Of a stretch of DNA of 64,000 nucleotides, positions 37,985 through 50,565 are shown one piece after another. This DNA comes from Arthonia radiata. Taxonomy: Eukaryota > Ascomycota > Arthoniomycetes > Arthoniales > Arthoniaceae. The DNA is taken from positions 1,639,245 to 1,703,244 of the forward strand of contig PSQN01000002.1 of the NCBI GenBank assembly GCA_002989075.1, written 5' to 3'. The notes beneath the pieces were generated by a model. It was not told where the DNA came from and searched no databases. It was given only the letters and a program-made list of their open reading frames with translations. The position numbers and the translations under genes were made by a program. Positions within the stretch are counted from its first letter, which is position 1. The number at the start of each line of letters is the position of its first letter.

Positions 37985-40900
37985 GTAACTTTATCTCAAT
38001 ACGCTACGTTAAGAAGTACTAAATATAAATATAAAAAAAGAAATTACCCTACACACTGTTTAGATTTTAAGGAACAGAGAAAAGAGTCGACTATAAGACT
38101 TTACCAATAGATATAATAATTAGAGACTATTAGAAAGAAATTACTTATAATATTATAAATATTAACTAGCATTATGCTGTACTAGATATACTTTAGTTAC
38201 AACAATATAACCTAAAAGTAGATTAGAGAACTAAGAAACTCCTCTTTACTAGGTATAAGTACTCTAGACAAGAGTCGTTTTATAGAATAGATACTTTATA
38301 AGCTATTTTTAGTAGTAAGGATAAGGAGCGCGATAAAGAACTTATATAGATTAGCACTACTACACTCCGATACTTAGATATTTTATAAGAGAAGTCTAAC
38401 GTAGTATCTTATCTATAGCTAACTATACGCAAGTATAAATAAAAGATAACTGTACGCTAACAATTCTATACGATAACAAGTACTTAGTTAATTACTAAGA
38501 TACCCGAAGAATACAATTAATTCTAATACTTATTTAAGGAAGCTAAGCTAAACTTAGCTCTCCTAGAATACAAACTGTAGGATTATACAATACCTTTATA
38601 AGAAGGTAAAACGCTAATATTTGATCTAATATACTCTCTATTAGAAGCAGAAAATTAAGCGCTCCGCGACTATCTCGACGAAAATCTTAAGAAAGGATTT
38701 ATCTAAAAATTAATATTACTAGCCGGATACTTAATACTCTTCGTACCAAAAAAGAATAGTAAACTACGACTCTACGTAGATTATAGACAATTAAACGGAG
38801 TAACTATTAAAAACTAATATTCTCTGCTATACATCGATAAAATTATAGACTAACTGTATAACGCGCAATAGTTTACTAAATTTAATCTATAAGAAGTTTA
38901 TAACTTAATCTATATAAAGGAAGGTAAAGAATAGAAAACGGCCTTCCGTACTAGATACGGACTTTTTAAGTATTGTGTTATACTCTTCGGGCTAATAAAC
39001 GCACTAGTATTATTCTAGAAACTAATTAGCAATATACTTAGCGATTACTTAGATATATTTATAACTACTTATCTAAACGATATCCTAGTATATAGCCGTA
39101 CACTAAAAGAATATAAGAAACATATTAAGAAGGTATTAGAAAGATTAGCGCGTACTAATTTATAAATCGATATCAAGAAAACTTAGTTCTACTAACAATC
39201 TGTCGAATTTCTTAGATTTATAATTACCGAGCACAGTCTCTAAATAAAAGATTCAAAGATTTAATCTGTCTTAACCTAGCCTATACTAAAGAATATAAAA
39301 TAATTGCAACAGTTTCTTAGTTTTGCTAACTACTACAGGCGATAGATATCTAACTTTAGCCGAATTATAGCACCGCTGTCTTAACAGACAAAATAATCGA
39401 TAGGATTCTTCTAGACGTAAAAAGAACAATTAGTATTTAAAGAGCTTAAGAAAGCTTTTAAGATCGGGCCTATACTCGCAATATCTAACTCTAACTTACC
39501 AATTATTATAGAAATAAACGCGTTAAACTATACGATTAAAGTATATATAAGTTAAAACAATAAGAAAGGAAAGCTTAGACCAGTAGCTTTCTACTTAAGA
39601 AAAATATTAGTTATAGAACAGAACTATAACATTTACGATAAAAAACTCTTAGCTATTATAGCAGCATTCGAAATATCGTAAGCTTATCTAAAAGGAGCAA
39701 ACTATACAATTATAGTATATACAGACTATAAGAATCTAACCTACTTTATAACGACAAAGAAACTTAACCGCAGACAAGTTAGATAATTAAAAACTATAGC
39801 TCTATACAACTTTATTATTACCTACAAGAAGGGTTTTAAGAATAATAAAGCCGACGCTCTAAGCCAACGTCCCAATTACCTCAATAACAAGAAACACGTT
39901 GAGCACGCAATATTCTAAGAACACAATAACGAGATTAGATACAATTAGTTAGCTATAACAACTAAATTTGTTATCGAGCCAAATAGCCAAATCCCAGACA
40001 TCCTAAGCGACCCTGAAATCTACTAGAAAAACAAGAAACGACATTTAGAATTAACTAAGAATAGTAAAGGCTATTACAAATTTTAAGGCAAGATCTACGT
40101 TCCGAGGAATCTAACCTAAAACATTATTAGTAACTTCTACAATAACCTAATAAAAGGACACAAGGGCATTAATAACACTATAAAAAAGATTATAAGGACC
40201 TACTATATCCTAAGAATCCAACATTATATCGAGAATTATATCTAAGAATACGATATATACGCAAGAACCAAGCATCCAAGGTATTTACTATACGGTAAAT
40301 TGCAGCTACTAGAGATACCCGAAAGACTATAGTATACAGTCTTACTAAACTTTATTACTAAATTGCTAACGTCTAAAGATTTACTAACAGGAGTAGCTTA
40401 CAACGCTATTCTAGTTATATGCGACAAACTAACAAAGTACGCGTACTTTATATCTTATAAGGAAGCCAGCAATTTAGAACAATTGGCGTACACATTCCTT
40501 CGGATTATTCTAACGAACTATAGTTAACTATAAAGAATTGTCTTAGACAGAGACTAAAAATTTGTTTTACAATTTTAGATATCTCTAATGCAACAACTAG
40601 AAACAAAACAGAAAATGTCTACGTTATTTTATCTGCAGACAGACAAACAAACAAAACAAACAAATTAAACACTAAAATAGTATCTCTGAGCATACATTAA
40701 CTACTAGCAAAACGACTGGGTACAATTACTACTAGTAGCGTAAGCCGCGTACAATAATATAAAGAACAATATAACCAAAATAACTCCGTTCTATGTCTTA
40801 TATAGCTATTACCCTCTTTAGAGAAGACAACTATAGAATACTATAGAAAACAAATCGGCTATACAAATAGCTATAAGTATAAAAACCCTATACCAGCAGT

Positions 40901-41965
40901 TAAAGTCTGACAGCAAGTTTATTAACGAACGAACAAGAAAATAGTTTAATAAGTTAAGAACTACTCTAAATACAAACATAAAAGAGGGGGGAAGAGCTTA
41001 CTTACTTATAAGAAATATAAGGACTATCAGATTAAGTAAGAAACTTGACTATATTAAGACAAAACTGTTTAAAATTCTACAGCAATTGAGGCCTGTAACA
41101 TTTAAACTTAAACTCTTAAAGACAATAAGAATATATTCTGTATTCTACGTAGCGCTGTTAAAACCAGCCTACTTCCGAGAAGTAGAACGACCCAACTTAG
41201 AAATCCTTCCTAACAACCAAGAACCCGAGTATAAGGTCGAAACGATTCGAGCCCACTATAATATAGATCCACCACCCAATTTAGAAAACAGATCTTTACA
41301 GAAATCTATAGACAGCCCGTTAAACGCATCTAGCATATTGCTACCCGATATAGTAGTAGACAACTCTTTCTGCTCTAACAGCTTATTACAATTTAATTTG
41401 TCTAAGGCAGACGCTTATAACGCGTCTACCTTCTCCTTTAGCTACGAGACTTTTTATTTCTCTTAAAGCTACTCTTCTAAAGCGACTCGAGCTTTTTTCT
41501 CCGCCTCTTTCTTCGACTACTTCTTTTTGGTACAACGCTTCTTAGCGCGTTAAAAAGTATCGGATGTTTAAAGATATTAAGAACAAATAGAATTGGCTAA
41601 CAGACGCGTTAGCAAGAAAACAGGAAGTAAGCAGGAGAGAAACTAACTATTAGTCAGCGAGGGACGAACGTTACAGAGCTTCCTTATACGAGTATAGTCT
41701 GTACATATGCAACGACTAGACGCTAAAAAACAACGCTGACTTAAATAAGCGTAACGAGAACAAGGAGGCATTTTGTCGCTATAGATTTCAATTAAAAAGG
41801 TACAAACCTGCTTTCGATTAGTATTAAACAGTAACATAGCAATCTTAAGTATAACGACTTACAGAACAGATCTAAAAGACTGCGGCGAGTCGTACTTATA
41901 CGGTATTAAAAGGAGTAAGAAGCAAAGATCAGTTAGAGACGACTTAACTAGAAGGAGGGGGATTG

Positions 41966-42438
41966 TGTTACGAACGCTAAGCCCGGAACGGCTGAGCGAA
42001 CCTCCGAGCATCAACACCTACCACTCGCCAGGACGCTAACAGACACTAGCGCACCTTTAGCCGATAAGACCTCTTTAGCCGACAGCGGCCAAAGCGGGCA
42101 CGTCGGGCTAGAAAGCTGCGGTCACCTACGAGGACACTAGCGACTATAACGGCCCTAAAAAGACCTCTCTTGTACTTTAGACTATATAGTCAGACTAATG
42201 GCCGACCTTAGGATAGACTTTAGTCTGTTAACTTAATATCTGAATACGAGTTTCTTAACTATATTCAGGTAACGTGCTTCACCTTCTGTCTACTTTAGTT
42301 AAGCCCCTCTTACCCTCTGTAATCTGTCTCGCCTCTCCTGCCTTTTAGTCTCTAGCACACGAGACAACCACCACTAAGGTCGACAAGCACACAAGGCAAG
42401 TGAGCCTTAGTTCGGTCCTCCCAGCGACCGGCGTTACA
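41966..42438 (+). repeat. 3' LTR of gypsy-B
   Basis: 473 bp, TGTTACGAACGC to CGGCGTTACA. It keeps many CpA/TpG sites that are TpA in the 5' LTR. TAAGG follows at 42439-42443. Confidence 0.93.
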
Positions 42439-42443
42439 TAAGG

Positions 42444-43882
42444 TTTTTGGAAGGTAATCCTACTTAAATTAAATTAACGCCTTTTGGTAAGAATTGCTAA
42501 GTATGAAGTCAATTCGCAAAAGCTGCATTAGATTGAAATGAACCCTGATCCGTGTACATGCCGGTGTCTGCCTGGTGCTCGGAATGGGCTGTGTGAGAGC
42601 TTGAATGCTCGTTGTCCCAAAAGGATTGAGGGAGTTGAGCGAAAGATATGGCGACGCCCGTCAGACCGTTTTCGTCATGGTGTATTTCCATCAGGGAAGT
42701 CAGGCCAGCGATAGATTAGTTGAGTGCGTGATCGCGGAAGAACACTTCCGTCGAAGAGCGGCTTGTGTAGCGGGCTTTCAGGATTAAATAGCGGAGTTGA
42801 GCCTAACAACACGTTCAAGCTCATTCCTGCTTCACTGACAACCCAAACAAAACTTAACATCCGGATGAAGTCCAAAACCGTCGCATCCAATGCAACTCCG
42901 CAACGCCGCATGCATGCATTGGCGAGGCGAACGCCCGAAAGCGGCTAGGCCTGTTACGAAAATGCCCCAGTAATCGGTACAGTGTGCTCCACAACCTTTC
43001 GTAAGACTTGCTCAAACCAGTGGCGCATTTTATCATGCTCGGTCTTTATTTCATGCTCCAAGCGAAAAGTTACTCAGTAGCGTCTACGAATGAGTCATTA
43101 CCCAGCGTCATCGCCAGTGCAGGCGCTTTTACGCCGGCGCTATCTAATTGAGAGTGGTTTGACAAGGCCATGCAGGCAATGTCAACGCTCTAAGCAGAGT
43201 CATCTGTCGACGAGGCAGCATCACAGCCCCATATGCCATTCATCATGGCCCAGCCCGTCAAAGTACATACCAGCTATGCTCTCTTTGCGTTCGATATCGA
43301 GACAAAATTTGCGCATGACTCGCCGCTTAGCTTGGGCTGGCTTAGAGAAACCCCATCACGTACCAATATTTCAGCATGATGGTCAAGATTGATCCCTATC
43401 TGCAGCTTCGAATCGCTTGAGCCCCTGTCGCTACGTGTTCAAGCCCGTAGTTTCCAGAATGCAGTTGTCAGTTCGAAGATGCCAACGATTTAGTTCGCAG
43501 CTACTCGGGGCCCGAACCAGCTCATAAAGCTACTGCTTTGACCTGCATTTGCGTCCGCCCATAGGCGTTCCCGCGAGTCCTCTCAAAGGTCTCCTTCTCC
43601 GCCCCAAGTTTCAGAGATCCGTTATTCGGCGGCCTCCCATAGTTGGCTGAAGCCACTTTCCAGAAGTTGTGCTTGCGCTTTGGGGTCCAATCTTGCGCAG
43701 GCGGCAGATTGTTTCGAGGAATACATCTGGACACTATGTTTCCGAAATGGCAGTGTCCCAAGCTGGCCTGAGTGATGAGCTGGAGAGCAAGATGCAGCAC
43801 GTACGATGAGGAATGCAGGTCGATCTACGCCCAGAATCCTGTTTAAGCTGCGGCGTGGTAATAATAAAGCGAGCCGCGATGC
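42444..43882. other. Intergenic DNA right of the island, no supported gene
   Basis: Composition returns to normal at once after the TAAGG duplication. Short open frames occur on both strands (for instance minus 43522-43800) but none has a domain or clear splice link. The right part must hold the 3' UTR of the NACHT gene that ends at 43883; an extra 3' exon of that gene cannot be excluded. Confidence 0.5.
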
Positions 43883-46800
43883 TCAAGACAGAGGCAGGAG
43901 TGCTGTACGTTGCGCTGATGGGCTGCTTCCCTGGGGAAAACACAGGGGAATTCGCGATTCCAAATCAGGATGATGATGCGTGTAGATGCGTTGCAAACCG
44001 AGTTGTAGTTCCATCATGTCTCGTCGGTGTCCTGTTCTTTCCCACTTCTCAATAAGAGGCCACAGCTCGTCGATCTCTAATGGCCCCAGCTCCTGGGTAT
44101 GTCCCATCCGTGGATCATACTTGGTAGTGTAAAGCTCTGTCCAGTAGCATTTGTTTACGTCGATTCCATGTAATCTTCTAGTGGGCTTCCTCAGCGGACC
44201 GGGGACTGTGTCCATCAGATCATCTGAACCACCCTGCTTTCTGAAGCATTCAAGTACATGAAATGAAGCGGACACATCCATTGACGGCCAGAAACGCTCG
44301 TGCTCGAGACCTGCGCGCTTAAACGAAGTAGGTCCGTCGTATCGCGTGAGACAGACATCTTCATAGACACTCATATTGACGTCTGCGCCGCGCGCAATTA
44401 AGAGTTGGCTGAGCTGAAACAGCTCCACTTCGTAGAGATCATTTTTAGTCTCGTCACTGGCACTGACTAACATAGCACCAGACGTCATGTTCAAATCCAT
44501 ATACTTCATACGAAAAGCGGTCAGCATTCTTACCCACCTCTCCCAGAAGCATTCTAGCTGATGGATGGTCCCCGGCTCATAGACCACATCACGCAGCTCC
44601 ATATGCGCCATCGGATCAGCTCCCAGATGAAGGAGTGAACGAATTAGATCCAAGTTGTTGAAGCCTATATAGTAGCTATTGGCGCAACAGCAGCTTAACA
44701 GGTATGTCGGAACGATGTTTTTCTGTTGTGGCATGAGGTGCAAAGACACCCACTGCCCGCTGTTGTTCAAGACCTGCAGATAATCTGCAAGGACGTCGGG
44801 ATAGCGGCTTTTGATCGAAGAAAGTTGAAAGATCTGGCGCGGAGGCCCGCGATCAGGATTTAGCCAGGATCGAGCTCTCCGCGCTCCCAAGCGCTCCAGC
44901 GAGGTGCCATGAGTGTTGGTACCGCTGAAGTCCTGTTTGGAATAAAGCTCGTCAGCCTCAAAGCTAGACTGGGGCAGGGACATTGGACTCTGTACAGAGG
45001 CATTTTCGGGTTGATCTCCATTCCAGAAAGCACACCCTGCGCGTGGAAAACAGCGACTTCCATGTAGTGCACAAGTCTCGAGAGCGATCCATCTTAGCTT
45101 CTTGCTTGGCCCCAAAGTACGCTGTAAGTCACTGTTCAGGGCATAGTCTGAAGTATCATCGTTGGTCAATGGTATAGCTGTTTCGAGCTGATGAAGAACG
45201 AACAACTTCATGCCGACTTCTGCGGCTAAGCCGACAAGGTCGACTGTGATCGCAGCCTCATGGATCATGAACGCTTGTGAAGGATAGCGATGACTTTTGT
45301 AAGGGGGTGCAACGCGATACTCTCGAGTGAAGCTCTCGTAATCCAGAGACTGCATCAATTTCAATTGAGGAGCATTGAGCACACGTTCCACCATGGCGAT
45401 TTGATGGAATGCAGCCAAACCCCAGTCCAAAAAAGGGTGAGGTGATTCACCGTGCAACCGATCCTTCTTGTTCTTCAGAAACTGCTTCAGCTCCGCAAAA
45501 GATCCTCTGGCAATGGCAAGACGGCACTGCGCCTCGGGTACGCCGTAACGTGCCAGAAAAGCACTCGCTTCCCTGTTGCGCATAAGAAAGTCCTTCACGC
45601 TTCGTTGGAAAAACTCGATTCTTTCGAATGCGAGAGACTTATGATTGTCTTCGTAGCCCTCGAACATCCTGTTACTAGGAGAAGCGGGCACGACATCAAG
45701 TAATCCGGCGGTGTGGGAGAGCAACGATATCCTGAGTTTGCGGCAGGCCTCGATCACATCGTCATTCGGCAATCTTTCAAACTGGAAGTGTGTCATCAGT
45801 GCAGGCTTCGCACTGTATGAAAAACAGAGTGCCTAGAGTAAGTGGTTGCTCCTCTAGCCATGGGTTGTCTTGGTGGTACAATTCGGTCTGTAGATAATAC
45901 GCGGCTTTTTTGCGGTGAATATCTTCGATACGATTGAACATCATCATATATAGGTCGTCCAACTCTACAGGGAGTGCTTCCATTGCTTTCCAGATGCGTT
46001 CGAGGTCAGCTTGGTCACGAAGTCCGAGGCGAACCTCCCTGGTCGCCAATATCGCCCACAGGAAGACACCGTCAGCACGATCTACAATACAATCAATGAA
46101 ATCGTCGGCTAATTTGGTGTTGACCCAAATGTCGTCTGATGCTCGATATTGTATGGCGTCATTCACTTCTGTCCTGACATGGGCGTCAATATCTTGAAAT
46201 GTTAGTCTCTCAAGCTGGAGTGTTACGTCGGTACCAAACTGTTCTTGGAAAACCAGCAACGGCCGACTGGACAAGCAAATTTTGACATGCGTCATCTCCG
46301 ACATGTCTCGAAGTTTTTTCGCCAAAGCATTGAGCTGCCCAGGGCTGCTCCCAAATTCGTCCAAGCCGTCGATGAATAGACATGCAGCTATTGGTATTTC
46401 CGTTTGCCTTAGCATTCGTTCCAAACACGCTAACAAGCGCGTCTCAGTCCACGCAAAGAGCGGCCCATCCTGCAGAGATATTCAGAAGCCGAAAGCGTGC
46501 GAAACAGGATCTACGACCCACCTCAAAACATTTGACTAAATCAGGATGGCTCACGACCATTTGATAGAGTAACGCACGCAGTAAACCAACTGTGCTTCTT
46601 TGCAATGCGCTGCCAGAGCTCCAAAAAAAGAATGCTATGGTGAGAAAATGCCTGTTGGGACACCATTGCTCCAGCATCCGGACCCTGCGTTGATCATTGC
46701 AGATATGTCGCATGAGCGTGGACTTACCTGAGCCCGCTTTCCCATTGATCCAGTAAATATTCCGATCTGACCAAAGCCAAACAGCAAAATTATCCCAGAA

Positions 46801-47670
46801 ATATGACCGGTCACGGGCAGGTAGGTGAAGTAGTTGAAGTCGAGGGGACTCTGGCTCGTCAAATATCCAATCGAAGCTACTATGAGGTCCGAAGAGTTGG
46901 GCGTCCACTTGCTCTTGTCGGGCGAAAATATCAGAGAAGAACAGACTCGAGGCAACTTGGTGGTAGAGGTGGCCGTCATCATATCGCTTCTGTAGCTGAT
47001 CGAAGTGCGCAGTTATGTGTCGAAGAGTCTCCTCGGAAAGTTGAGTCCTAAGAGCCGAGATTGTTGTTTCTGACTGGGCTAAATGATAGATTACTTGTTG
47101 CAGATTTTGGTCCAGCTTCATGAACTCCACACTATTCTGCAGTCCCTGTGCATCGAACTTTCGGCTGGCCAGACCTCAGTCGACTGTCTGATTTGATAAT
47201 TCATGCCCAAAAAGCGCCCAGAGCGAAACTCACCTGAGCCGTTGTAGCAATGACGTATCTAGTACTCTTTGGTAGGTATCCAATTCTGCCTGCAGTTTTG
47301 TAATTTGATCCCTTTTGAAGATCACCCTGGTAGCTTTTACGAGAACTTGCCACAGACCTGGTGATTTCGTTGTGCGCAATCTCTGAAGCACATCCTGAAT
47401 GTGGTTTGCGCAATCTGCGCACTTTTGTGCGATGTCCACCAGCTCTCTCTCTTCTTGCGACGGCGCGGCGTATGAGCTGCTTGATCCAGTCAACGACTGT
47501 TCTACCGACGTCATCAAGTAGCTCAAATGCCTCGGTGCAGTACCTGTCGCGTCGTATTCGCTAGATCGTCCCTCTTTGCGCAAGTCTCGGCAGACTTGAG
47601 TTGCACGTCCGCTGAATGCCACCAGCTGCACGACAGACGCTGCAATGCCAATGCCGGTCACGGGATCCAT
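43883..47670 (-). CDS. NACHT/STAND NLR-type receptor with ankyrin-like C-terminus, apparent frameshift
   Basis: The predicted product is a fungal STAND signalling NTPase of the kind involved in non-self recognition and incompatibility. Exon 1 (47670-47234) encodes a Helo-like/SesA-type N-terminal domain starting MDPVTGIGIAASVVQLVAFS. A phase-2 intron (47233-47165) joins it to exon 2 (47164-46522), which carries Walker A GKAGSGKST. A 52-bp intron (46521-46470) follows. Exon 3 has Walker B ACLFIDGLDEF and the sensor CLSSRP. Near 45850 the frame must shift by one base to pass from EEQPLTL into ALCFSYSAKPALMTHF; no GT-AG intron fits the phase. The rest, to the stop at 43883-43885, contains ankyrin-like LLHLGADP and LLIARGADVN. 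The full product would be about 1,220 residues. The shift means either a recent pseudogene or a one-base sequence error. The nearest transposon end is 1.4 kb away. Confidence 0.85.
46470..46521 (-). other. Intron 2 of the NACHT/ankyrin gene
   Basis: 52 bp, GTGGGT donor, CTGAAT branch-like site, CTGCAG acceptor, phase 0. Splicing joins VKCFE to DGPLFAWTETRLL, restoring the usual NACHT spacing, and removes an in-frame TGA. Confidence 0.8.
47165..47233 (-). other. Intron 1 of the NACHT/ankyrin gene
   Basis: 69 bp, GTGAGT donor, GGCCAG acceptor, phase 2. This acceptor is the one that keeps the frame into RKFDAQGLQNSVEFMKLD, a helical stretch usual after this N-terminal domain; other nearby AGs give the wrong phase. 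Confidence 0.7.
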
Positions 47671-48708
47671 TGCAAGACTGGTTTCGTTATGAAGCGGGCT
47701 TCGCGTACGCGCAATCGCGTCTGAGGGCCCGAGCGGTCTGGGTTATGATCAAAGAGGAGGAGCTTGAGAGGCGAGAACATGAAGGTTCAAGAGAACCAGC
47801 TGGCGCGTCATGACCGGATAACTGAAGACCTCACACAGAAAGCGGGGAACAATGCCAATGTCGCACTTCGGAAGCTGTGCTTCCAGAAAGGGAAGTTCCC
47901 AGCAGAAAGTAGATCGTGTGGGCCGTAGTCAGGGTTCGCCATGCGACTGGTCACACACCGTGGCTTACACTGGTGCGGAGAAATACTTTCAACGCTTGTT
48001 CCTGCCGTACGGAAAAGACACTTGCGCGTTATGATAGCGCTAGCGAAATGTTGACGTTTTTGGTCTGTGCGGTACATATCGGTGCTCATGCGGCGCAGCA
48101 CACGGTTGCTCGCATTTATACCTCATGCCGTTGCTGATATTCGATGAGACGGACTGGCTCTACTTCAAGGTGGAGTCCCTAGCTGAAAACATGTCACAGC
48201 CAGGCTGTGCGCTCCGCTGTGAAGCCTGAAGCGTCATTTTCAGTAGCAGTGAACGATGGCTGCTTGGAGCCTTCCACGCGATAATCCTGTTGGAACCTGT
48301 TAGATCCCAAATTGCTATGTTGAGTAATGCATGAAAGTAACAGTGAACACAATGAGGCATCGAAACAGGGTGTGAAGACCGTCTGCGGGACTGTCAGGCG
48401 GATAAAAGTCACCATGCGGTCTATCGTACAGCATTTTCAGCGTGTTGTGGCTAGCAGGAAGAAAGGTTTGCCGAGGCAGCGCTGGCGGACGAGCAGCGCA
48501 ATTTATTACACCGAATAGTATGGTAGAACATCCGTATGCTGTGGAATTCGCTACCAGAGAAAATTTCCGAGGAGCAGATTGAGATTGCGCCAAGATATGC
48601 AGGGCTGAGACACTTCTGACTCGGGGTCGAGATTCATGACACCGCTCAGCTTTGTTTACCCCTTGCTCCCCACATCCTCTCCTTGGTAAAGAAGTCAACG
48701 ATCGCACC
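47671..48708. promoter_or_regulatory. Divergent intergenic region
   Basis: 1,038 bp between the start of the minus-strand NACHT gene (47670) and the plus-strand VKxEP gene (48709). It must contain both promoters. No gene, repeat or clear TATA pair stands out. The two 5' ends face each other, so shared regulation is possible but is inference. Confidence 0.45.
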
Positions 48709-50565
48709 ATGGATAACCTGACCGAGCCAGTCCGCGGTGGTGACTTCATCTACAACGGCGAGCTGTTCGTCGACCCTGGGAACTCGAAGCACTACCGTCG
48801 ATCATCCAAAGCCGAGCTTGAACAGCTCCTGAAGGCCGCAGGTACAGATCAGAAGGATGAGACCGCCCACTTCTATGAAGCGCAGCTCGTCCATTATGGG
48901 CTGCAGCGTACGAAGAACAAAGCCAACGCTAAGTGGCGACTTTTGGAAGCTATCAACAGCGGCAAGCTTGCAGTGCCAGCACACGTGACTCAAACGGAAG
49001 CCTGTTTGAAGAAGGAGCACCAAGCTGCGAAGCGCAAGGTGAAAGCAGAGGCGCTGAAAAGCTCGAAAGCAACAGAGATGAAAGGCAAGGGTTTCAAGTG
49101 GTCAACTTCGACGACGCCGACAAAGTCCATGCCCGCCTCTCAAGCGTCATCGTTCCAAGTCAACGTGTCTGTAAACTGGAGCCAGCAAGAGCAGCCTGCG
49201 CCCCAGTCAGCCAAGAAGCGAAAAGCTCCCATGAGCGAGGTACCGTCACAGTCATCTCCTAAGGTAAGTCCACAGCGTTCGCACCTTAGCTTCTGTGGTA
49301 TTCTGTGGCGCTGACAGGAATTCATTCGCCGGCGCCCATGAAAAAGGTTCCACAAAGTACCTGGCGACTCCGGCGAAGACGCTGTTCAGAGTGTACAGTG
49401 CTAACAATCGAGCCTTCAGGTCGCTAAGACTACGCAGAAGAAGCAGGCATCCCCTTCCAAGCCATCTGCCAAACCTACAGCGAAGCCAACACCTCGAACG
49501 TCGCCGCATCGACCCTCTTCCCTCTCCGCGCCAGCACAAACGTCCGGTTATGAAGACGGCAAAGTCCCTGCGTCCCCGTCGAAGCCGCTCAAGCAAACCG
49601 CTCGCTGCAGCAGAGGCGGGCGTCCCAGCATAGACCCCACACTCTCCACGTCGTCACTGAATTCCGCTCCTCCCAGCGAACCAACAGCGGCGCCGAAAAA
49701 GCCGACAGCAATGCCTTTCAAACCTGGGCCCAGACCATCCTCCAGCCAGCCTTTTAATATCACAGGCTCCTACCACCTCGTCCACCCTACTCTACCGCAT
49801 CTGCTTCCAGGAAGCATGCAGCTGGTCGACCCGATCGGCATAACCGCGCCATGCAACGCCCAAATCTGGGGCTCCTTCCAATTAGGCAACTACAGCGGTG
49901 TTTTCAAAGCCAAGCCAAACGCTCACGGCCCGTACGGCTCACTCGAATGCGAGCTCATGTGGCGCGGCAAAATTGGCTCGTCAGGACCTTCCGTATCTAT
50001 TGATAGCAACAACAAGGGCATGCTTGCGATATATCGAGATGGTTCTATTGGTGGTGAGCTCGAGCACTTCTGGGGTGAGGCTGTCGCTTTTGAAGGTAGG
50101 AGAAATGAGGACAAGAAGTCGGCGCGGACGAAAACGAGCTTAGAGAATGAGTGGCGGGAGCTGGGGCGTGCTGTCAATGGGGCTTCTGTCAAGAAAGAGG
50201 GCAAAGTGAAGGACGAGCCAGGCGTCAAGCGCGAACCAGACGTAAAGAATGAGCCGAGCGTAAAGACCGAGCCCGGCAACCTCGAAGACGAGTACGAAAC
50301 CCACCACGGCTGGCAATGGAATGGCTAACCCGCCAATAGCCCAAACGAGACCGATTACGGCAGCCTCGGCGAAACGGATTACGGCAGCCTTGACGAACTG
50401 AGCTTTGAAGACCCCCATCAGGCTGAATACGACGCCTACAGCGACGTGCGATCATCAGACGACGAGGTAGACGTCGATGAAATGCATAGGGGATACGAGG
50501 ACTACGACACATACCTCGACGACGCGTACGCGCAGATGGAGGAGGATGCGTATGGGTATATATGA
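48709..50565 (+). CDS. Unrecognised 550-residue protein with VKxEP repeats and acidic tail
   Basis: I do not recognise the family. Exons are 48709-49263, 49420-50291 and 50340-50565. The start is CACCATGG at 48709, the best context. The N-terminal 130 residues are charged and helical (for example AKWRLLEAINSGKLAVP). Residues about 130-290 are Lys/Ser/Pro/Thr-rich and look disordered. A compact region follows (about 300-400; ITAPCNAQIWGSFQLGNYSG, ELMWRGKIG). Then come VKDEP, VKREP, VKNEP and VKTEP in tandem, each a match to the SUMO-acceptor consensus (hydrophobic-K-x-E), and a tail rich in Asp, Glu and Tyr with a repeated ETDYGSL. Intron 1 (156 bp) is phase 0. Intron 2 (48 bp) carries the in-frame stop at 50326, so splicing decides whether the acidic tail is made. 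A nuclear or chromatin role is only a guess. Confidence 0.8.
49264..49419 (+). other. Intron 1 of the VKxEP gene
   Basis: 156 bp, GTAAGT donor after SSPK, CTAACA branch-like site near 49402, TTCAG acceptor, phase 0. Downstream VAKTTQKKQ continues the Lys/Ser-rich stretch in frame. Confidence 0.8.
50292..50339 (+). other. Intron 2 of the VKxEP gene (48 bp, in-frame, contains a stop)
   Basis: GTACGA donor, a perfect CTAAC branch site 12 bp before the AATAG acceptor. The length is a multiple of three and the intron holds TAA at 50326-50328. Retention would end the protein there; splicing adds about 75 acidic residues to the stop at 50563-50565. Confidence 0.75.

Larger units (their letters stand above)
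29869..42438 (+). mobile_element. Gypsy-B: Ty3/gypsy (chromovirus-like) element, both LTRs present, split by copia-2, broken
   Basis: LTRs lie at 29869-30340 and 41966-42438, with the target-site duplication TAAGG (29864-29868, 42439-42443). Without the nested insertion the element is about 7.16 kb. Relics in order are gag with a CCHC-like knuckle (about 31150), protease/pol linker (to 32570), reverse transcriptase (about 38650-39130, with a YLNDILVYS box), RNase H (about 39480-39800), integrase (about 40080-41100) and a C-terminal segment (41086-41466) ending in a chromodomain-like PEYKVE start. A polypurine tract (GAAGGAGGGGGATTG) precedes the 3' LTR. It is a fossil with very many breaks. 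The 3' LTR is far less mutated than the 5' LTR, so RIP faded at the right edge of the island. Confidence 0.93.

Noticed and set aside
50326-50328. Stop-codon readthrough in the VKxEP gene
   Set aside because: A 48-bp intron with CTAAC branch and AATAG acceptor removes the stop in frame, a simpler explanation.
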